NCBI GenBank assembly: GCA_023393635.1
Contig: JAEWKT010000027.1
Location: 1 to 7,950 of the forward strand
DNA length: 7,950 bases
Direction of reading: 5' to 3'
Source of the DNA: Pseudomonadota bacterium
GTDB taxonomy: Bacteria > Pseudomonadota > Gammaproteobacteria > Pseudomonadales > Moraxellaceae
Below are positions 1 to 5,634 of this stretch, piece by piece (the stretch's first letter is position 1; every line of letters starts with the position of its first letter). The notes below the pieces were generated by a model. That model was not told the origin of the DNA. It was given only the letters and a program-made list of their open reading frames with translations, and searched no databases. A program made the position numbers and the translations under genes.

Positions 1-29
1 TTCTAACACAGTTGCACAGCATGATTATC

Positions 30-550
30 TTAAATAAAATTTTCAGTTAGCACATCAGCAATACCCATAAACACGTGTTCTTTTCGCTCAAAGTATTTTT
101 GCAGCTCAGCATCGTTACTGATGAAGAATAGCTCTAAGATAATGCCACCAGCGCTGACGTAGGCTAACTTGCTATGCTGGCCACTGCCCTCATTCTTCCA
201 GCCACCATTGCCACCACGTACAGGAATATCAAGCACGCTGGCCAGTGCAGCACAGCTTTTGACAGATCGCCTTATCTTTTGATTGAGCCAAGGCTTCAAC
301 ACCGGTGGCTGACTTTCTGGTTGCTGCATTCAAGTGAAATTCAATTGCAATTTTACCTTGCTTAACGAGTGCAGCAGCTTTGCTTAAAGCCGGGTTATCA
401 TTGCCGATGCCATCGTTAATGACCTTATAGCCGCGGCTGTTTAATATGGCTGTTACACCGTTTCGCACTTTCCGGACAATCCCAGCTTCAGTAAATTTTC
501 CATTACAAGACCCCCGGATCTACCAGGCTATGGCCAGCGGTTACAACCAT
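30..550 (-). pseudogene. Phage-type N-acetylmuramoyl-L-alanine amidase (Amidase_3 family), broken by two frameshifts
   Basis: Three minus-strand frames join into one amidase of about 170 residues. It starts at ATG 550-548 with MVVTAGHSLVDPG, continues in a second frame (NGKFTEAGIVRKVRNGV, then a stretch with IEFHLNAAT), and ends in a third frame (CAALASVLDIPVRGG, then ILELFFISN) at TAA 32-30. Family features are visible: a zinc-ligand His in AGHS, Glu in TEAG, His in FHLNA, and the catalytic-type Glu in LELFFISN. Frame one meets TAA at 505-503, and the first shift lies at or near the five-C run 511-515. The second shift lies near 250-260, where KLC should run into AALAS. Such enzymes cut the amide bond between N-acetylmuramic acid and the peptide stem and serve as phage endolysins. 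The ends look complete and only the frame is broken, so decay is recent or the sequence has indel errors. Identification is by recalled family motifs. Confidence 0.75.
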
Positions 551-742
551 AACTGGTTTAGTGTTTACCCATGTACCAGCTGTCACAGATAGCTTATTGT
601 CAACTAGTGCACAGAACTCCCGGTCTGAAACGGTTTTACAATAACTGGCATCCAGCGTGATTAAATACATTGGTGTAAACCCAAACCATTCACGCATCTG
701 CTTTTCCTAGGGTGCTTTCTGCTGTCTAACGAGGTCAGTCAC
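503..742 (-). pseudogene. Small phage-type hypothetical gene upstream of the amidase, with an in-frame TAG
   Basis: A minus-strand frame starts at a possible GTG (742-740), preceded by AGGA about eight bases upstream. It reads MTDLVRQQKAP, meets TAG at 709-707, and continues EKQMREWFGFTPMYL and onward for about 50 residues to WVNTKPV. It then runs in frame into the amidase start at 550. Reading on from the ATG at 697 gives an open stretch that ends at 503 only because of the amidase frameshift. I do not recognise the protein. Its position and its overlap with an endolysin start suggest a prophage lysis-region gene. Whether the two were originally one protein or two overlapping genes cannot be told. 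A CAG to TAG change would explain the stop, but that is inference. Confidence 0.4.
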
Positions 743-779
743 TGGAATATCCTAAAAATATTTTTTAAATTCAAGCTAT

Positions 780-810
780 AAAAAAACCCCACTATTTAAG
801 TGAGGTTTTT
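780..810 (-). terminator. Rho-independent terminator of the cold-shock gene
   Basis: On the minus strand the arms AAAAACCTCACT (810-799) and AGTGGGGTTTTT (793-782) pair across a five-base loop with one G-U wobble and lead into a T run. It lies 54 bases past the cold-shock stop codon. The wobble replaces a mismatch only when read on the minus strand, which supports the orientation. Confidence 0.8.
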
Positions 811-863
811 AAAATTAAAAATAATAGATTGACGTATTTGCCTACCTATCAGTAAAAGATAAT

Positions 864-1070
864 TTAGATGGGATAAATTTTACTTGCCTGAGGACCTTTT
901 TGACCCTCGGTAATAGTAAACTGCACTTGCTGGCCCTCATAAAGGGTCTTAAAACTATTACTTTGAATTTCACTATAATGTGCAAATAAATCCGGACCAG
1001 ATTCTTGTTGAATAAATCCAAAACCTTTAGTTTCGTTAAACCATTTAACAACGCCGGTAGTAGTAGACAT
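864..1070 (-). CDS. Cold-shock domain protein, CspA family
   Basis: This is a complete 68-residue cold-shock protein, the usual length for a single OB-fold RNA chaperone of the CspA family. It begins MSTTTGVVKWFNETKGFGFI. RNP1 is KGFGFI at residues 15-20, RNP2 is DLFAHYSEI at 27-35, and the nucleic-acid-facing aromatics W10, F11, F17, F19, F29, H31 and Y32 are present. The C-terminal part (FTITEGQKGPQASKI) also matches the family. Such proteins bind single-stranded RNA or DNA in the cytoplasm and melt mRNA structure; some are cold-induced, others constitutive, and the sequence does not say which. AGGAA sits about seven bases before the ATG. The leader is unusually long and structured and the gene has its own terminator, so it is monocistronic. 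Overlapping frames in this interval are shadows. Confidence 0.95.
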   Translation of the reverse strand: MSTTTGVVKWFNETKGFGFIQQESGPDLFAHYSEIQSNSFKTLYEGQQVQFTITEGQKGPQASKIYPI

Positions 1071-1093
1071 TTTATATTCCTATTGAAAAATTA

Positions 1094-1112
1094 ATATGGA
1101 CTTAATCCATAT
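1094..1112 (-). promoter_or_regulatory. Hairpin in the cold-shock mRNA leader, just upstream of the ribosome binding site
   Basis: ATATGGA (1094-1100) and TCCATAT (1106-1112) are perfect seven-base arms around CTTAA. In the transcript the hairpin ends about 15 bases before the AGGAA ribosome binding site. Cold-shock mRNAs commonly carry structured leaders that control translation and stability. A role here is inferred from position only. Confidence 0.45.
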
Positions 1113-1210
1113 AGATCACTCAAAAAATAATTTATGAAGCTAAAATCTTATGAAAACGGAGAATTATAAATAAAACTGCGGAACGAGAGACTTAATAAAG
1201 CTATAATTAT

Positions 1211-1240
1211 TTTATAGAGTATTTACACTAAAATCAGTCA
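1211..1240 (-). promoter_or_regulatory. Tentative promoter of the cold-shock gene
   Basis: On the minus strand a TATAAA -10 box (1216-1211) has a weak TGACTG -35 candidate (1240-1235) at 18-base spacing. Transcription would begin near 1204 and give a leader of about 130 bases, typical for cspA-like genes. The box is embedded in CTATAATTATTTTATAG, which also presents a perfect TATAAT on the plus strand, so the A+T richness of this stretch makes a chance match possible. Confidence 0.3.
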
Positions 1241-1273
1241 CAGGCCTTGGCCAGCAACCTTTCGCTTTAGTGT
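1225..1273. repeat. Nested inverted repeat upstream of the cold-shock gene
   Basis: The outer arms ACACTAAA (1225-1232) and TTTAGTGT (1266-1273) are perfect. Between them lies GGCC-TT-GGCC (1243-1252). This could be a structured RNA element in a longer leader, or a protein-binding or cruciform site upstream of the promoter. It is the most G+C-rich patch in an otherwise A+T-rich gap. Confidence 0.4.
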
Positions 1274-1479
1274 TTATACGCCTATTAATTTAGTTATACA
1301 ATCTTTTATTTAAAAGTAATGTAAATGTCCAAAAGAAATTGGACGGCTATATAAATAGATATAGTAAATAATACGATTAATGTAGCTACCATAAATTACA
1401 GCGCATAATCATGATCCATATGCCCCATCCCAATAAAATGCCTATAGATTTGTCCATATCTTGAGAAATTACTAAGCAA

Positions 1480-1507
1480 AAAAAGCCGCCTAATGAGTCG
1501 GCTTTTT
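1480..1507 (-). terminator. Rho-independent, potentially bidirectional terminator
   Basis: AAAAAGCCG (1480-1488) and CGGCTTTTT (1499-1507) are perfect nine-base arms around a ten-base loop, with T runs at the end on either strand. It begins 13 bases beyond the stop codon of the small minus-strand ORF at 1521-1808, which makes it that gene's likely terminator. Confidence 0.7.
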
Positions 1508-1520
1508 ATAAAGTTATTTT

Positions 1521-1808
1521 TTAATGCAGGCTTTTAGTACTGTAGTGTGTAGTACTGCCGATAGCGAACTTCCGAAAACCTTCTAAATAAGGTGTAACAC
1601 GTTCTTCTTTCAGATTAAAATAAGTTATTTCAGTGTTGACTAATGATTTAAAGCCTTTTGTACTTATTCTCACTTCTTTCTCTTGATACATAAATATCTG
1701 ATCTTGGCTCCCATCACTATTATTTATTACATCAATAATATTCATTAAAACTCTGTTCATTTGCATTTTTCTTAATTTATCCTGAGAGTCAGTGATTATA
1801 CAGTCCAT
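1521..1808 (-). CDS. Hypothetical protein, 95 residues
   Basis: This open frame starts MDCIITDSQDKLRKMQMNRV and ends HYSTKSLH. I do not recognise a family. The composition is ordinary for a small soluble protein, with mixed charge, no hydrophobic segment, no signal peptide and no cysteine pattern. The terminator-like hairpin directly after the stop argues that it is a real gene. Evidence for the start is weak: no ribosome binding site precedes the ATG at 1808, whereas the ATG at residue 16 (1763) follows AAGAAAA. The protein may therefore be about 80 residues. Between decayed phage and efflux genes it could itself be a remnant or an accessory island gene. Confidence 0.5.
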   Translation of the reverse strand: MDCIITDSQDKLRKMQMNRVLMNIIDVINNSDGSQDQIFMYQEKEVRISTKGFKSLVNTEITYFNLKEERVTPYLEGFRKFAIGSTTHYSTKSLH

Positions 1809-1915
1809 ATGTTTTAAACAATGGAGAATAACAAGTACACAACATTAAATCTGATATAAAAAATACCGACTGCTTCTCTGCATTTCTTAAACAGCAGCCG
1901 GCCGTTGCAATACGC

Positions 1916-2011
1916 TCACTTAAAACCATCTGGTAATTTTATTTTTCCTCCTTTAAGTGCCGTCACATTAACCATATAGGCTTGGCTTTTGGCCAGTGCA
2001 GCTTCCGGCTC
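1916..2011 (-). pseudogene. Unidentified C-terminal coding remnant
   Basis: A minus-strand frame reads EPEAALAKSQAYMVN, then VTALKGGKIKLPDGFK, ending in TGA at 1918-1916. The codon pattern looks coding, but the frame is closed upstream by TAA at 2014-2012 and has no start of its own apart from an internal ATG. It resembles the tail of a longer lost gene. I cannot name the family. Confidence 0.25.
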
Positions 2012-2117
2012 TTATCGTAAATGCTTTAGCCGATTCAGGAGTGTTGCTTGACGCAAGCATTCCCATTATTTTTTATCACGAATCTTTATCAAGAAATAAA
2101 GACTACCACCTTAGCGG

Positions 2118-2520
2118 CTACACCTTACTAGCAAAAGCCCGCCTTAACTCCACTGCTGCTTCCCAGCGTTTGCCGATGGCTCGTATAACAGCATCACTGA
2201 CTCGTAACTGTGCCTAGCGGGTTTGCAGGACAGTCATTAAATCCAAAGTTTCAGCCTGATATAATTTTTGTGCTTTTGCAGTAGCTAATTGCCGAGCACT
2301 TTCAGCCTGCTGCTATTTCTGTAATACTTTGCCAGATGCCGACCACTGAGTAAGGCCAGTTTCAACATCAACCAGTGCCATCAGTGTTGATTTCTCATAC
2401 GTAGCAATAAGCTTCTTGCATCTGGGCATCATGTACCAGACGTGGGGTAGCCGACTCACCTTGTAAGGCTAGTCTTTCCTGCCTGCCAGCCCAAGCAATT
2501 TGCAGTCTTGGATAAACCTC
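2118..2520 (-). pseudogene. Decayed TolC/NodT-type outer-membrane efflux protein, C-terminal part
   Basis: Two minus-strand frames join into the C-terminal half of a TolC-family outer-membrane factor. The upstream frame reads KEVYPRLQIAW, and near 2400 the frame shifts to YEKSTLMALVDVETGLTQW. After a TAG comes QQAESARQLATAKAQKLYQ, then AETLDLMTVLQTR. A second TAG follows, then AQLRVSDAVI and RWEAAVELRRAFASKV, with a terminal TAG at 2120-2118. The long helical pattern, the LMTVLQTRQAQL segment and the ending LRRAFA fit the periplasmic tunnel helices of RND-pump outer-membrane partners. With one frameshift, two in-frame TAGs and no clear N-terminal half, the gene is dead. Bases 2521-2610 hold broken upstream sequence that I could not place with confidence. 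The plus-strand open frame over 1996-2217 is a shadow. Confidence 0.6.
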
Positions 2521-2731
2521 TTTGCGGGCTGGGGATAAGACCTGTCATAAGGGATCAGGTTGTGCCTGTGATTAAACATAGATGCTGCCAATGAATTTAC
2601 CTTTCATTTTGCTCTTCTTGGCTTAAGCTAAAATGTAAGAGTTAAAACAATAGCTTAATCCTGAATACTCTACCTGAAAATTAATCAATTTTTCTATTCA
2701 CATGCTAGAACGTACCGCTGGGTAAAACATA

Positions 2732-2760
2732 TTTACTCAATTCCATATTTCAACTATTAT
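2732..2760 (+). promoter_or_regulatory. arsR operon promoter
   Basis: TTTACT (2732-2737) and TATTAT (2755-2760) are separated by exactly 17 bases, a good sigma-70 pair. The predicted start of transcription is at about 2766-2767, on the A of the arsR ATG, so the mRNA would have almost no leader. Confidence 0.7.
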
Positions 2761-2765
2761 TGAAA
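2748..2765. promoter_or_regulatory. ArsR operator
   Basis: The perfect inverted repeat TTTCAA-CTATTA-TTGAAA covers the -10 box and ends one base before the arsR start codon. ArsR/SmtB repressors bind as dimers to such dyads, typically overlapping their own promoters. Binding here would block polymerase directly. Confidence 0.7.
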
Positions 2766-2766
2766 C

Positions 2767-3108
2767 ATGGAAACTAAATCTATTGTTGCTGCATTAGCGG
2801 CACTCGCCCAAGAAACACGCTTAACCATATTTCGTTTACTGGTACAGGCTGGCCCGAGTGGTTTGCCTGCCGGACGTATTAGTGAAATCGCTGGGATTGC
2901 CCCGTCATCCCTGTCCTTTCATTTAAAGGAAATGAGCCATGCCAACATGGTCACGTCACGGCAAGAGGGACGCTATGTCATTTATAGCGCTAACTTTGAC
3001 ACTATGAATAACCTGCTGGCCTACCTGACTGAAAACTGTTGTCAGGGGGTTCCCTGTACACCGGATATGGCGTGTAAGACACCCTTAACGCCAACGCATG
3101 AGAACTGA
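2767..3108 (+). CDS. arsR: ArsR-family As(III)-responsive repressor
   Basis: This is a complete 113-residue winged-helix repressor of the ArsR/SmtB family, usual length about 100-120. The early helix has LAALAQETRLTIFRLL (residues 10-25) and the recognition helix region is ISEIAGIAPSSLSFHLKEM (38-56). The wing is RQEGRYVIYS (65-74). A cysteine cluster near the C-terminus (C91, C92, C97, plus C103) resembles the C-terminal As(III) site of Acidithiobacillus-type ArsR rather than the CxC helix site of the R773 protein. As(III) binding should release it from the operator just upstream. No ribosome binding site precedes the ATG, in line with the leaderless transcript predicted from the promoter. 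Its TGA overlaps the arsC ATG by one base (TGATG), so the two are probably translationally coupled. Confidence 0.95.
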   Translation: METKSIVAALAALAQETRLTIFRLLVQAGPSGLPAGRISEIAGIAPSSLSFHLKEMSHANMVTSRQEGRYVIYSANFDTMNNLLAYLTENCCQGVPCTPDMACKTPLTPTHEN

Positions 3109-3545
3109 TGATGTCTGATCCTAAAGCCGTGATGATTTACCATAACCCCGATTGCGGCACCTCACGCAATACGCTGGCACTGATCCGTAATACGGGGATC
3201 GAACCTGAAATGATTGAATACCTGATTAATCCACCCAGCCGGGAACAACTGGTGAGCCTGATCGCAGGGACAGGCTTATCGGTACGTGAAGTCCTGCGCA
3301 AGAATGTTGAACCCTACACCCAGCTTAATCTGGATGATCCGGTATGGACTGATGACCAGTTACTTGATTTTATGTTGCAATATCCAATCCTGATTAACCG
3401 CCCTATTGTGGTGACGAAGCTTGGTATTCGCCTTTGCCGGCCATCAGAAGTGGTACTGGACATTTTACCATTGCCCCAATTAAACGAATTTACCAAGGAA
3501 GACGGTGAACAGGTCATTAATGCAGGGGGCAGCCGTGTCAACTAA
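3108..3545 (+). CDS. arsC: Arsenate reductase, glutaredoxin-dependent ArsC
   Basis: ArsC reduces arsenate to arsenite in the cytoplasm using glutathione and glutaredoxin, which makes the substrate for the exporter encoded next. At 145 residues it is close to the 141 of plasmid R773 ArsC. The active-site motif is HNPDCGTSRNT with catalytic C16. R64 (LRKNVEPY), R98 (INRPIVV) and R111 (LCRPSEV) line up with the oxyanion-binding arginines R60, R94 and R107 of the R773 enzyme, all offset by four. The C-terminal FTKEDGEQVI also matches the family. The start used is the ATG at 3108 that overlaps the arsR stop; the adjacent ATG at 3111 would remove one residue. No strong ribosome binding site is visible, consistent with coupling to arsR. 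The reading frame is intact. Confidence 0.96.
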   Translation: MMSDPKAVMIYHNPDCGTSRNTLALIRNTGIEPEMIEYLINPPSREQLVSLIAGTGLSVREVLRKNVEPYTQLNLDDPVWTDDQLLDFMLQYPILINRPIVVTKLGIRLCRPSEVVLDILPLPQLNEFTKEDGEQVINAGGSRVN

Positions 3546-3588
3546 GCCTTATGCCTTTGCGATACAGGCGTTTAAACGGATATAAGCC

Positions 3589-4608
3589 ATGAGCATTTTT
3601 GAGCGCTACCTGACGGTCTGGGTTTTCCTGTGCATTATTGTCGGCATTCTACTAGGCCAGTTTTTCCCCGGCCTGTTTCAAGCCATTGGTCACATGGAAA
3701 TTGCCAAGGTGAACCTACCTGTGGGCCTACTGATCTGGCTAATGATTATTCCCATGCTGATTAAGGTAGACTTTTCTGCATTAGCAGATGTACGCCATCA
3801 TGTTAAGGGTATTGGGGTCACCCTGTTTATCAATTGGCTGATAAAACCTTTTTCCATGGCATTTCTGGCCTGGCTGTTTATTCGCCATGTATTTGCCCCA
3901 TGGTTACCAAGCGATCAACTGGATAGTTATATTGCCGGGCTGATTTTACTGGCCGCAGCCCCCTGCACTGCCATGGTATTTGTCTGGAGCCGCCTGACCA
4001 ATGGCGATCCTTTATTTACCTTATCGCAAGTGGCCTTGAATGATGCCATTATGGTGGTAGCCTTTGCACCCATTGTGGCTTTGCTGCTAGGCTTATCCGC
4101 AATTACTGTCCCGTGGGATACGCTAGTCACTTCGGTGCTACTGTATATCATTGTGCCTGTGATCATTGCCCAGATACTACGCAAAATTTTACTTGGCAAA
4201 GGACAAGCTGCTTTTGACCGTACTTTGGAAAAGATCAGTCCATGGTCAATTACGGCACTGCTGGCAACCTTGGTTTTACTGTTTGCTTTTCAGGGTCAGG
4301 CCATCCTTGAGCAACCGTTAATCATTGCCTTGCTGGCTGTTCCCATTCTGATTCAGGTAATTTTTAATTCATCACTGGCTTACTGGCTCAACCGTGTTGT
4401 AGGTGAAAAACACAGCATTGCCTGTCCCTCCGCCCTGATTGGTGCTTCCAACTTTTTTGAGCTGGCCGTTGCCGCAGCCATTAGTCTGTTTGGATTTCAC
4501 TCTGGTGCTGCCTTGGCAACTGTCGTGGGTGTGCTGGTTGAAGTACCCATTATGCTGCTGGTGGTACGTTTCGTTAATCAAAGCAAAGAGTGGTATGAGC
4601 GAAGCTAA
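3589..4608 (+). CDS. acr3: Arsenite efflux permease, Acr3 family
   Basis: This 339-residue integral inner-membrane protein of the BASS-related Acr3 family exports arsenite using the proton motive force. About ten hydrophobic segments are visible from residue 8 to 329, starting with the VWVFLCIIVGILLGQFFPG region. Hallmarks are the re-entrant AAAPCTAMVFVWSRL with the conserved Cys at 126, SQVALNDAIMV, GASNFFELAVA with E291, and GVLVEVPIMLLVV with E318. The family has a conserved cysteine and glutamates needed for arsenite transport. It is unrelated to the R773 ArsB fold, although such genes are often labelled arsB. It lies 43 bases after arsC in the same operon, with only a weak ribosome binding site. 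There is no arsA, so transport is not ATP-driven. No clear terminator follows. Confidence 0.95.
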   Translation: MSIFERYLTVWVFLCIIVGILLGQFFPGLFQAIGHMEIAKVNLPVGLLIWLMIIPMLIKVDFSALADVRHHVKGIGVTLFINWLIKPFSMAFLAWLFIRHVFAPWLPSDQLDSYIAGLILLAAAPCTAMVFVWSRLTNGDPLFTLSQVALNDAIMVVAFAPIVALLLGLSAITVPWDTLVTSVLLYIIVPVIIAQILRKILLGKGQAAFDRTLEKISPWSITALLATLVLLFAFQGQAILEQPLIIALLAVPILIQVIFNSSLAYWLNRVVGEKHSIACPSALIGASNFFELAVAAAISLFGFHSGAALATVVGVLVEVPIMLLVVRFVNQSKEWYERS

Positions 4609-4687
4609 TTAGACTCTAATACGCTCTTGGTCTTTAACCTAAGTTATGGTGAAGGTTTCAACGCGTTAATCTTACCAAGTGATTAGA

Positions 4688-4715
4688 TTGTATGTTTTTT
4701 TAACCATGCTATATA
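4688..4715 (+). promoter_or_regulatory. Promoter of the truncated gene at 4760
   Basis: TTGTAT (4688-4693) and TATATA (4710-4715) are 16 bases apart, with an extended -10 TGC just before. A small perfect hairpin GTCTT-TTAG-AAGAC (4727-4740) lies between this and the ribosome binding site. Confidence 0.45.
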
Positions 4716-4731
4716 TTGAAATCACCGTCTT

Positions 4732-5418
4732 TTAGAAGACACAACAAAGGTGAATCAAAATGGGTGAATCAGAAAAGCAGCCAACGATTAAAGAATATGC
4801 CTGTCTTGAAGGCGCAGCCAATGCCCCTTTAAGGTCACGGGTAGGATCAGAGCTACATGCGGTGATGGATACCCCATACCTGAACACCTGACCGCACTTA
4901 ATGCGCATTTTACGGGCTTTCTCAAGGTTGCCCTGCTTTTCTGCAATACGGCAAGCCTCTAGCACGTCTATTGGCATGATCTCACCAATGGGCCGTTTGC
5001 CAAATTGCTGAAAGGGAATTTCAAACAAATAACGCGCTGCTTTTAGCGTAGAGGGCTGATAGCCCTGTTTATCCAGCCACTCCAGCGTAATTGATTCAAA
5101 AGTATTGTTGGCGGCCAGCTTAGCCTCACGGACTTCCACCTTACGCTGCTCGGAAGGGTCAATTTCTTTGGCCAGCAGTTTTCTAACCTCATCCCGCTTT
5201 GCACGCGCTTCAAGTAGCGATACTTCAGGGTAACTGCCAAAAGCTAGAGTATTTCTTTTCTGGATAACCGGACGCGTATAATCAAAGCGCCAATGCTTGC
5301 TGCCATCGAGCTTTATCAGCAAATAAAGCCCACCGCCATCAGACATTTTATAGTTTTTCTCACGCGCCTTAGCGAGCCTAACTTGCGTATCTGTAAGGGA
5401 TTTTACGATTTTTGGCAT
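4732..5418 (-). pseudogene. Truncated P4-type tyrosine integrase, catalytic domain missing
   Basis: The frame codes for 228 residues, against roughly 400 for the family. Residues 1 to about 90 are the arm-binding domain (SLTDTQVRLAKA, SDGGGLYLLI, FGSYPEVSLLEARAKRDE). Residues of about 105-200 are the SAM-like core-binding domain (FESITLEWLDKQ, then KCGQVFRYGVS and DPTRDLKGALAAP). Similarity stops after P203 (about 4810), and the last 25 residues (SRQAYSLIVGCF onward) are foreign. The R-H-R-Y catalytic residues are all absent, so it cannot catalyse recombination, though it might still bind DNA. It starts at ATG 5418 without an evident ribosome binding site. It lies on the same strand as tRNA-Met and 217 bases downstream of its 3' end, the usual tRNA-att-int layout of integrative islands. 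It probably marks the right end of a former element that includes the arsenic operon. Confidence 0.85.
4760..4810 (+). pseudogene. 5' stub of an unidentified gene, cut off at the integrase junction
   Basis: An ATG at 4760 is preceded by AGGTGA (4748-4753) at six-base spacing, the best ribosome binding site in the left part of the window. It reads MGESEKQPTIKEYACLE before entering sequence that is antisense integrase. The frame then runs through that to TGA at 4889-4891, giving a 43-codon chimera. The first 17 residues look like the hydrophilic N-terminus of a real protein that I cannot identify. The rest of the gene was presumably lost in the same event that removed the integrase catalytic domain. 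The 9-mer GGTGAATCA occurs twice here (4749 and 4763). Position after acr3 raises the possibility of an ars-linked gene, but nothing in the residues shows it. Confidence 0.4.
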
Positions 5419-5422
5419 AGGG

Positions 5423-5473
5423 TTTACGGTATCGAAAACGCAAAATTGCTGTACCGTAAAAAATACCGTAAAA
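5423..5473. repeat. TACCGTAAA repeats at the integrase start, possible operator or arm-type sites
   Basis: Two direct copies of TACCGTAAAA (5452-5461 and 5464-5473, 12 bases apart) and one inverted copy TTTACGGTA (5423-5431) cover the integrase promoter and leader. Phage-type integrases bind short repeats of this kind next to the crossover site, and bound protein would also shut off the integrase promoter. Confidence 0.5.
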
Positions 5474-5488
5474 ACTGTCGGCTGTCAT
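5460..5488 (-). promoter_or_regulatory. Integrase promoter
   Basis: On the minus strand ATGACA (5488-5483) and TATTTT (5465-5460) are 17 bases apart. The -10 box overlaps one TACCGTAAA repeat, and another copy lies just downstream, which suggests repression at this site. Confidence 0.5.
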
Positions 5489-5499
5489 AGAATTTATTC

Positions 5500-5587
5500 G
5501 GACACGCTTGGACAGTCACAACTGTGCAGGACAACATCTAAAAAATTAAAATTATTATTTTATAAACACTTAGGACGCCATCGGACA
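5500..5587. repeat. GGACA repeats between integrase and tRNA-Met
   Basis: GGACA occurs at 5500, 5510, 5529 and 5583, mostly within (T/C)(C/T/A)GGACA contexts. With the TACCGTAAA set this makes two repeat families in about 165 bases of the probable attachment region. The pentamer is short, so part of this may be chance. Confidence 0.3.
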
Positions 5588-5606
5588 GGATAAGACGCAT
5601 AAAAAA

Positions 5607-5628
5607 AGGTCACTCGGGTGAGTGACCT
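5607..5628 (-). terminator. Terminator of the tRNA-Met gene
   Basis: The perfect nine-base stem AGGTCACTC (5607-5615) and GAGTGACCT (5620-5628) has a GGGT loop. On the minus strand it is followed by seven T (5607-5601). It begins seven bases after the tRNA 3' end. Confidence 0.85.
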
Positions 5629-5634
5629 ATAAAA

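Larger units (their letters stand above)
1071..1520. other. 450-base gap without a gene: cold-shock leader and regulatory region
   Basis: No coding frame is convincing here. The gap holds the cold-shock leader with its hairpin, a tentative promoter, the nested repeat at 1225-1273, a small perfect inverted repeat GTCCAA-AAGAAA-TTGGAC at 1327-1344, and a terminator-like hairpin at 1480-1507. The rest is A+T-rich sequence in which I see nothing further. Confidence 0.5.

Noticed and set aside
842..1051. Second minus-strand frame over the cold-shock gene
   Set aside because: It is a shifted reading of the same DNA, and the cold-shock motifs are in the other frame.
1996..2217. Plus-strand open frame of 73 codons
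   Set aside because: Most of it lies antisense to the TolC-type remnant, it has no ribosome binding site and its product is not protein-like.
503..2520. Three in-frame TAG codons in otherwise coherent frames suggested amber recoding
   Set aside because: The same regions also hold frameshifts, the efflux frame itself ends in TAG, and the sites fit simple CAG to TAG changes. All intact genes in the window end in TAA or TGA, which is too few to show reassignment.
2748..2765. The dyad before arsR read as a terminator of an upstream gene
   Set aside because: It is A+T-rich without a G+C stem, and its place on the -10 box of arsR fits an operator.
4590..4680. Terminator after acr3
   Set aside because: Only weak stems are present (GAGCG with CGCTC, AACCT with AGGTT), with no clean T run directly after them.
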